9,291 nt of DNA. Origin: JAGMCJ01 sp046761005 (GTDB taxonomy: Archaea; Thermoplasmatota; Thermoplasmata; RBG-16-68-12; JAGMCJ01). Where the stretch lies: contig JBHIFI010000063.1 in assembly GCA_046761005.1 (NCBI GenBank), forward strand, positions 1 to 9,291, read 5' to 3'. The stretch's first letter is position 1; each line of letters opens with the position of its first letter. The translations under genes were made by a program, and so were the position numbers. Shown one piece after another: positions 6,419 to 9,291 of this stretch. A model generated the notes under the pieces. It saw only the letters and a list, made by a program, of their open reading frames with translations, did not search any database and had not been told where the DNA came from.

Positions 6419-6497
6419 ATTTGCACTCTCAAGAACGCGAAGTAACCCTTCAATTCCCTAGCTTTTTACGGAATCAGAATTTGGCTTGTTTATCCCC

Positions 6498-6519
6498 CCC
6501 TTTCGTCAGGCAAAAAGGG
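6498..6519. repeat. Inverted repeat, 6-bp arms
   Basis: CCCTTT (6498-6503) and AAAGGG (6514-6519) are exact reverse complements with a 10-base spacer. This is weak alone and is listed as part of the cluster of palindromes upstream of the recombinase. Confidence 0.4.
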
Positions 6520-6538
6520 TGTTTCGAGAAAGCATTAC

Positions 6539-6556
6539 TATTCGAGTGGTCGAATA
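6539..6556. repeat. 18-bp palindrome, possible operator or recombinase site
   Basis: TATTCGA (6539-6545), GTGG, TCGAATA (6550-6556) form a perfect seven-base inverted repeat around a four-base centre. It lies about 170-190 bp upstream of the recombinase start. The dyad size suits a dimeric DNA-binding protein such as a ribbon-helix-helix repressor or the recombinase itself; neither is demonstrated. Confidence 0.5.
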
Positions 6557-6652
6557 TATTTGGAAACTCCCGTTGGGGAAACTTTTCAGTCTCAATACAA
6601 ACCGATTTTCGCCCTACATATACTTATTCTTCTGATATCATTACCGGATATA

Positions 6653-6677
6653 CTTGTTTAGTATGGGGCTAAACAAG
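6653..6677 (-). terminator. Nine-pair hairpin at the 3' end of the HMG-CoA reductase gene
   Basis: CTTGTTTAG (6653-6661) and CTAAACAAG (6669-6677) are perfect reverse complements around a seven-base loop, beginning two bases past the reductase stop at 6680. This is the strongest hairpin seen in the window. No long T-run follows on the minus strand, so its action as a terminator is uncertain; transcript-end protection or a recombination site are alternatives. Confidence 0.5.
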
Positions 6678-6679
6678 GC

Positions 6680-7978
6680 CTAAACCGGATTCCCCGACTT
6701 CTTTTTTCCCCGGATTTCTTTGAGGACTTCCTCCGCTCGATCCATCCGAACGTTCTTTTCTCTCACGAGGATTTCGACGATCCTATCGACCTCTTCCCCT
6801 TGTGCTCCGACGCTAGTAGCGATGTTTCTCGCGTGCAAGGACATGTGCCCTCGTTGTATTCCTTCGGTAGCTAGTGCCCGAAGAGCGGCAAAATTCTGCG
6901 AAAGTCCGAGTGCCGCGAAAATCTCGCCTAGTTCGTTTGCGGTTTTGACACCTAGTATCTTGACGTTAACTCTTGCTGTCGGGTGAACCTTTGTCGCACC
7001 GCCAACGAGGCCAACAGCCATAGGAACTTCAATTCTTCCGACCAAGTTGCCGTCCGTATCCTTCTCGTATGATGTTAGCGGGAGATATTGTCCAGTGATT
7101 GAGGCGTATGAGTGGCATCCCGATTCGATCGCCCTGAAATCGTTTCCCGAAGCTATCACCGCCGCGCTTATTCCGTTCATTATTCCCTTGTTATGGGTCG
7201 CAGCCCTAAATGGATCCGCTTTGGCAAAGGCATAGGCCTCGAGAATGGCATCAACAACCTCTTCCCCGCCAATCGCATCCTTGCCGAAAACCGCCCGAGC
7301 ACGGGCGAGTCTATACTTAGCGAGATTGGAAATGATTCTCAGGTAAACCTTTCCTCCCGTGATTCTCTCGAGAAAGGGGGCGACGGCCTCTGCCATCGTG
7401 TTAACAGCATTCGCTCCCATGGCATCTCGACAATCGACCAGCAAATGAGTGATTACCATCGGACCTCTATCTGTGGAAATCACTCGCACCTCTACGTTCC
7501 GTGCCCCTCCCCCGAACTTGACGAGTAGGGGATCTTTCGAATTGCAGAGTTCAATTATCTGGTCCTTTCTTTCTAGAATCGCGGATCTGGCGGCTTCCGT
7601 ATCGGAAACCCCCGTCAACTGGATTTGACCGATCATAACTGGATCTGTGCTTGAAGTGGTGAACCCACCCATCTCGCGAGCCATCTTCGCACCATTGGAG
7701 GCCGCCGCCACGACGGAAGGTTCCTCGATCGCCATCGGTATCAGATAGTCCCTTCCGTTTATGAGGAAATTCACCGCTATTCCGAGAGTGAGAGGCATCG
7801 TTCCTATCACGTTTTCTATCATCCTGTCTGCCTGTTCTATGCTCAGGGCTCCTGTATTGGAAAGGATGGAGACCTCCTCATCCGTGAGATTTGCGAAACT
7901 CTTTACGACCTCAAGCCGTTCCTTTGGAGTCTTCTTATAGAATCCTTGAAGTCTAGAATCTTTCATCCGCTCAACCAC
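6680..7978 (-). CDS. Hydroxymethylglutaryl-CoA reductase, class II
   Basis: HMG-CoA reductase makes mevalonate from HMG-CoA with NAD(P)H. In archaea this feeds isoprenoid synthesis for membrane ether lipids, although class II homologues in Pseudomonas mevalonii work in mevalonate breakdown. The soluble 432-residue protein aligns with class II almost end to end: IENVIGT (54-60), EEPSVVAAAS (85-94) with catalytic Glu86, RDAMGANAVNTMAEAVAP (184-201), Lys264 in THNKGIMNG, Asp280 in SGNDFRA, VGLVGGATK (322-330) and catalytic His378 in GIQRGHMSLHARN. There is no membrane anchor. The start is GTG at 7978, about 26 bases from a TATA-like ACTATTTC, fitting a leaderless mRNA; the ATG at 7966, four residues later, fits the P. 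mevalonii N-terminus about as well. Class II enzymes in Thermoplasmata and Archaeoglobales are thought to be of bacterial origin. A strong hairpin follows the stop. Confidence 0.97.
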   Translation of the reverse strand: MVERMKDSRLQGFYKKTPKERLEVVKSFANLTDEEVSILSNTGALSIEQADRMIENVIGTMPLTLGIAVNFLINGRDYLIPMAIEEPSVVAAASNGAKMAREMGGFTTSSTDPVMIGQIQLTGVSDTEAARSAILERKDQIIELCNSKDPLLVKFGGGARNVEVRVISTDRGPMVITHLLVDCRDAMGANAVNTMAEAVAPFLERITGGKVYLRIISNLAKYRLARARAVFGKDAIGGEEVVDAILEAYAFAKADPFRAATHNKGIMNGISAAVIASGNDFRAIESGCHSYASITGQYLPLTSYEKDTDGNLVGRIEVPMAVGLVGGATKVHPTARVNVKILGVKTANELGEIFAALGLSQNFAALRALATEGIQRGHMSLHARNIATSVGAQGEEVDRIVEILVREKNVRMDRAEEVLKEIRGKKKSGNPV

Positions 7979-8000
7979 TTGACGAAAGACGAACTGGATT

Positions 8001-8008
8001 GAAATAGT
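8001..8008 (-). promoter_or_regulatory. TATA-like element of the HMG-CoA reductase gene
   Basis: The minus strand reads ACTATTTC, nearly the same as the element before the NOG1-type GTPase (ACTATTTAG), and is centred about 26 bases upstream of the GTG at 7978. With no ribosome site nearby, a leaderless transcript beginning at or near the GTG is the simplest reading. Confidence 0.4.
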
Positions 8009-8038
8009 TTGTGAAACAGCAGTCAGGGCTCAAAAGGA

Positions 8039-8422
8039 CTATTGAACCTTTGCCCCGCAGTTCGGACAATTATTTGCTCCCGATGGAAGAGTGGCGCCGC
8101 AGCTGGAACAGAACCTCGCAGCAGGTGGAGCCTCTGCCGCTGGCGGTTGTTGATATGGCTGGTAAGGTGGCTGTGCATACGGATATTGAGGCCTTTTCTC
8201 AGACCTAACCACAAGGTAGACTATCAGCCCGATAATTCCCGTCAATATAACTATGATGAGCCAAAGAGCCCCGCTCATTCCTCTGCTTTCGGCGTCTCTG
8301 TACACCCAAACGGCGATGAGTATGAATATTATGAACCATATAGCAAGACAGCCGAATACCCAGATAGCGGCCAACACTTCTAGTTGCAAAGTGATGCTCT
8401 GTAGAAGGATATCAAGAGCCAT
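8039..8422 (-). CDS. Two-helix membrane protein with C-terminal zinc ribbon
   Basis: A 127-residue protein of no assigned function. Two transmembrane helices (about 16-41 and 51-73) are linked by YRDAESRGMSGALW, an arrangement like the PLDc_N (phospholipase D nuclease N-terminal) module found in many small membrane proteins. A Pro/Tyr/Gln-rich linker (about 77-100) leads to a zinc ribbon with Cys105, Cys108, Cys119 and Cys122 (CSSCG...CPNCG). The membrane domain plus soluble ribbon suggests a tethered protein-binding or sensing role, but this is inference. The ATG at 8422 has GAGGA at 8429-8433 as ribosome site and a strong A/T-rich promoter. It is read in the same direction as the neighbouring surface protein and HMG-CoA reductase genes but seems to have its own promoter. 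Confidence 0.85.
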   Translation of the reverse strand: MALDILLQSITLQLEVLAAIWVFGCLAIWFIIFILIAVWVYRDAESRGMSGALWLIIVILTGIIGLIVYLVVRSEKRPQYPYAQPPYQPYQQPPAAEAPPAARFCSSCGATLPSGANNCPNCGAKVQ

Positions 8423-8428
8423 GGGATG

Positions 8429-8473
8429 TCCTCGGAGCCGTATTATGCTCTTTATATATAAATTCTTTTAAAT
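8429..8473 (-). promoter_or_regulatory. Promoter and ribosome site of the zinc-ribbon membrane protein
   Basis: The minus strand has TTTAAAAG (about 8466-8473) and TATATATAAA (about 8451-8460), both good TATA candidates, then GAGGA (8429-8433) seven bases before the ATG at 8422. The upstream box would leave the ribosome site inside a short leader and is favoured. The T-rich stretch could also help end the upstream surface-protein transcript. Confidence 0.55.
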
Positions 8474-8497
8474 CAAATTCTGGAGTATACGCAGCGA

Positions 8498-9291
8498 CTA
8501 TTCACCCTCTATCCTCTTGAGGTTCTCCTCATAGACTTCCTTCGATATCCTGCCCTCTTCGTATGCCTTCCTCAATCTCTCCAATCTCGGATCTTCCTCG
8601 ATTGGTGGCTCCTCAATTTCTTCGACTTCCTCTACTTCTTCTGCTGGTAATTCGAGCTCCTCGAGAGGCTCCTCCTCGACTTCCATCTCTTCGATTACTT
8701 CTTCTTCGGGAATCTCGATTTCCTCTATCTCTTCCTCGACTTCCTCGGGTGGTGGGACCTCCTCTTCCTCGGGGATTTCTTTGAGTGCTTCCTCTAGCTC
8801 CTCCTCCTCAATCTCCTCCACCTCGGGTGCCATCCTCATTCTGAGGAAGTATCCGACTGCCAATCCGACGATGAGGAGGACTATGGAAACTATCCATGGA
8901 AGGGCTCCTAGGCCTCCCTCATAGCTCACCACATTCATTATACTCTCAACATTTCCCGCTCTATCTGTGGATTCCACTATTATGAGGTTTGGTCCCCAGC
9001 TGAGTGTGATTTCCGTGGAGAAGCTTCCATCGGATTCCAGCTTCAGGAAGCGACCATTGAGTGTGACAGTGCTTCCAATCTCTGTGACACCTCTTATCCT
9101 TATCTTGTTGGATGTCACCCTATCCGGAATGGAATCGAGTGTGAGTGAGGGAGGTGTCCTATCCCTCGTGACTATTCGATAATCCGTGATAGTGTTTCCT
9201 GCTGGATCGGAGAGAAGGAATGTTATGTTGTTCTCTCCCTCTAATGGAAGTGGTACTATCGCGTAGAAGGAGCCGTCACTCTGGACGGGGA
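8498..9291 (-). CDS. Surface protein with Ig-like repeats, TM anchor, Glu-rich tail, SHOCT-like end (5' partial)
   Basis: The frame is open from the stop at 8498 to the right edge, so the N-terminus is missing; 263 residues are visible. Residues 1-45 end one Ig-like repeat (DGSFYAIVPL, then GENNITF, then DPAGN), and about 46-122 form a second, opening with RTPPSLTLDSIPD and holding TVTLNG, DGSFSTEI, GPNLIIVESTDRAGN. This resembles the glucodextranase-B/Big-type repeats of secreted archaeal and bacterial proteins. One transmembrane helix (about 128-149) is followed by a basic RMRM stop-transfer. A cytoplasmic tail (about 155-232) is more than half glutamate. It ends in LERLRKAYEEGRISKEVYEENL, matching the SHOCT short C-terminal domain pattern. 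A type I topology with the repeats outside is inferred. The GTG at 9118 is interior, not a start, since the repeat continues upstream of it. The ligand is unknown. Confidence 0.85.
   Translation of the reverse strand, partial: PVQSDGSFYAIVPLPLEGENNITFLLSDPAGNTITDYRIVTRDRTPPSLTLDSIPDRVTSNKIRIRGVTEIGSTVTLNGRFLKLESDGSFSTEITLSWGPNLIIVESTDRAGNVESIMNVVSYEGGLGALPWIVSIVLLIVGLAVGYFLRMRMAPEVEEIEEEELEEALKEIPEEEEVPPPEEVEEEIEEIEIPEEEVIEEMEVEEEPLEELELPAEEVEEVEEIEEPPIEEDPRLERLRKAYEEGRISKEVYEENLKRIEGE

Larger units (their letters stand above)
6370..6679. other. 310-bp non-coding, hairpin-rich region upstream of recombinase
   Basis: No gene is supported here. It holds the recombinase promoter, a C7 run (6494-6500), a direct repeat of GGAAACT (6562-6568 and 6577-6583, 15-bp period), and three inverted repeats described separately (6498-6519, 6539-6556, 6653-6677). 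It separates the HMG-CoA reductase 3' end from the recombinase 5' end, the kind of position where recombinase recognition sites or operators are often found. Confidence 0.6.

Noticed and set aside
8498..9118. Reading the surface protein as a complete gene starting at the GTG at 9118.
   Set aside because: The frame stays open to the window edge and the upstream residues continue the Ig-like repeat (DRTPPSLTLDSIPD), so the true start lies beyond 9291.
1..9291. CRISPR arrays, rRNA or tRNA genes, transposase genes and insertion-sequence ends.
   Set aside because: No regularly spaced repeats, no foldable tRNA and no transposase motifs were seen on either strand.

Overview
The window is a chromosomal segment from an archaeon. 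It carries the large subunit of the archaeal clamp loader, the tRNA wyosine enzyme Taw1, an archaeal NOG1-type GTPase and a PdxS of archaeal form. Several start codons have an A/T-rich element about 26-28 bases upstream, as expected for TATA promoters and leaderless mRNAs. The class II (bacterial-type) HMG-CoA reductase, known among archaea chiefly from Thermoplasmata and Archaeoglobales, makes a Thermoplasmata-like lineage the best guess. That placement is inference. Nearly everything except pdxS lies on the minus strand.

Layout from left to right: (1) 68-1087 plus, pdxS, pyridoxal phosphate synthase, overlapping by 47 bp the convergent GTPase gene. (2) 4995 down to 1041 minus, a tight cluster of four genes read in the order RFC large subunit, Taw1 (17 bp gap, non-ATG start), a small VTT/DedA-like membrane protein (30 bp gap) and a NOG1-family GTPase with its own TATA-like element. 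This is an information-processing neighbourhood: replication, tRNA modification and ribosome assembly. (3) 4996-6679, an accessory-looking island. It holds a 44-codon ribbon-helix-helix (antitoxin-like) gene at 5148-5282 with no visible toxin, an A/T-rich non-coding stretch with small hairpins, a compact 280-residue serine recombinase (5527-6369), and a 310-bp non-coding stretch rich in inverted repeats. (4) 6680-7978 minus, class II HMG-CoA reductase of the mevalonate pathway, which supplies archaeal lipid isoprenoids. (5) 8039-8422 minus, a small two-helix membrane protein with a C-terminal zinc ribbon. (6) 8498-9291 minus, the C-terminal part of a large surface protein cut by the window edge, with Ig-like repeats, one transmembrane helix, a glutamate-rich tail and a SHOCT-like end.

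The housekeeping genes look intact, with their catalytic motifs present. The least explained part is the 5.0-6.7 kb island. The recombinase lacks the zinc ribbon and coiled coil usual for large serine recombinases, and the short DNA-binding protein beside it is easily missed. No integrated cargo or convincing attachment-site duplication is visible, so the island may be a minimal mobile element, a relic, or a small local recombination module.
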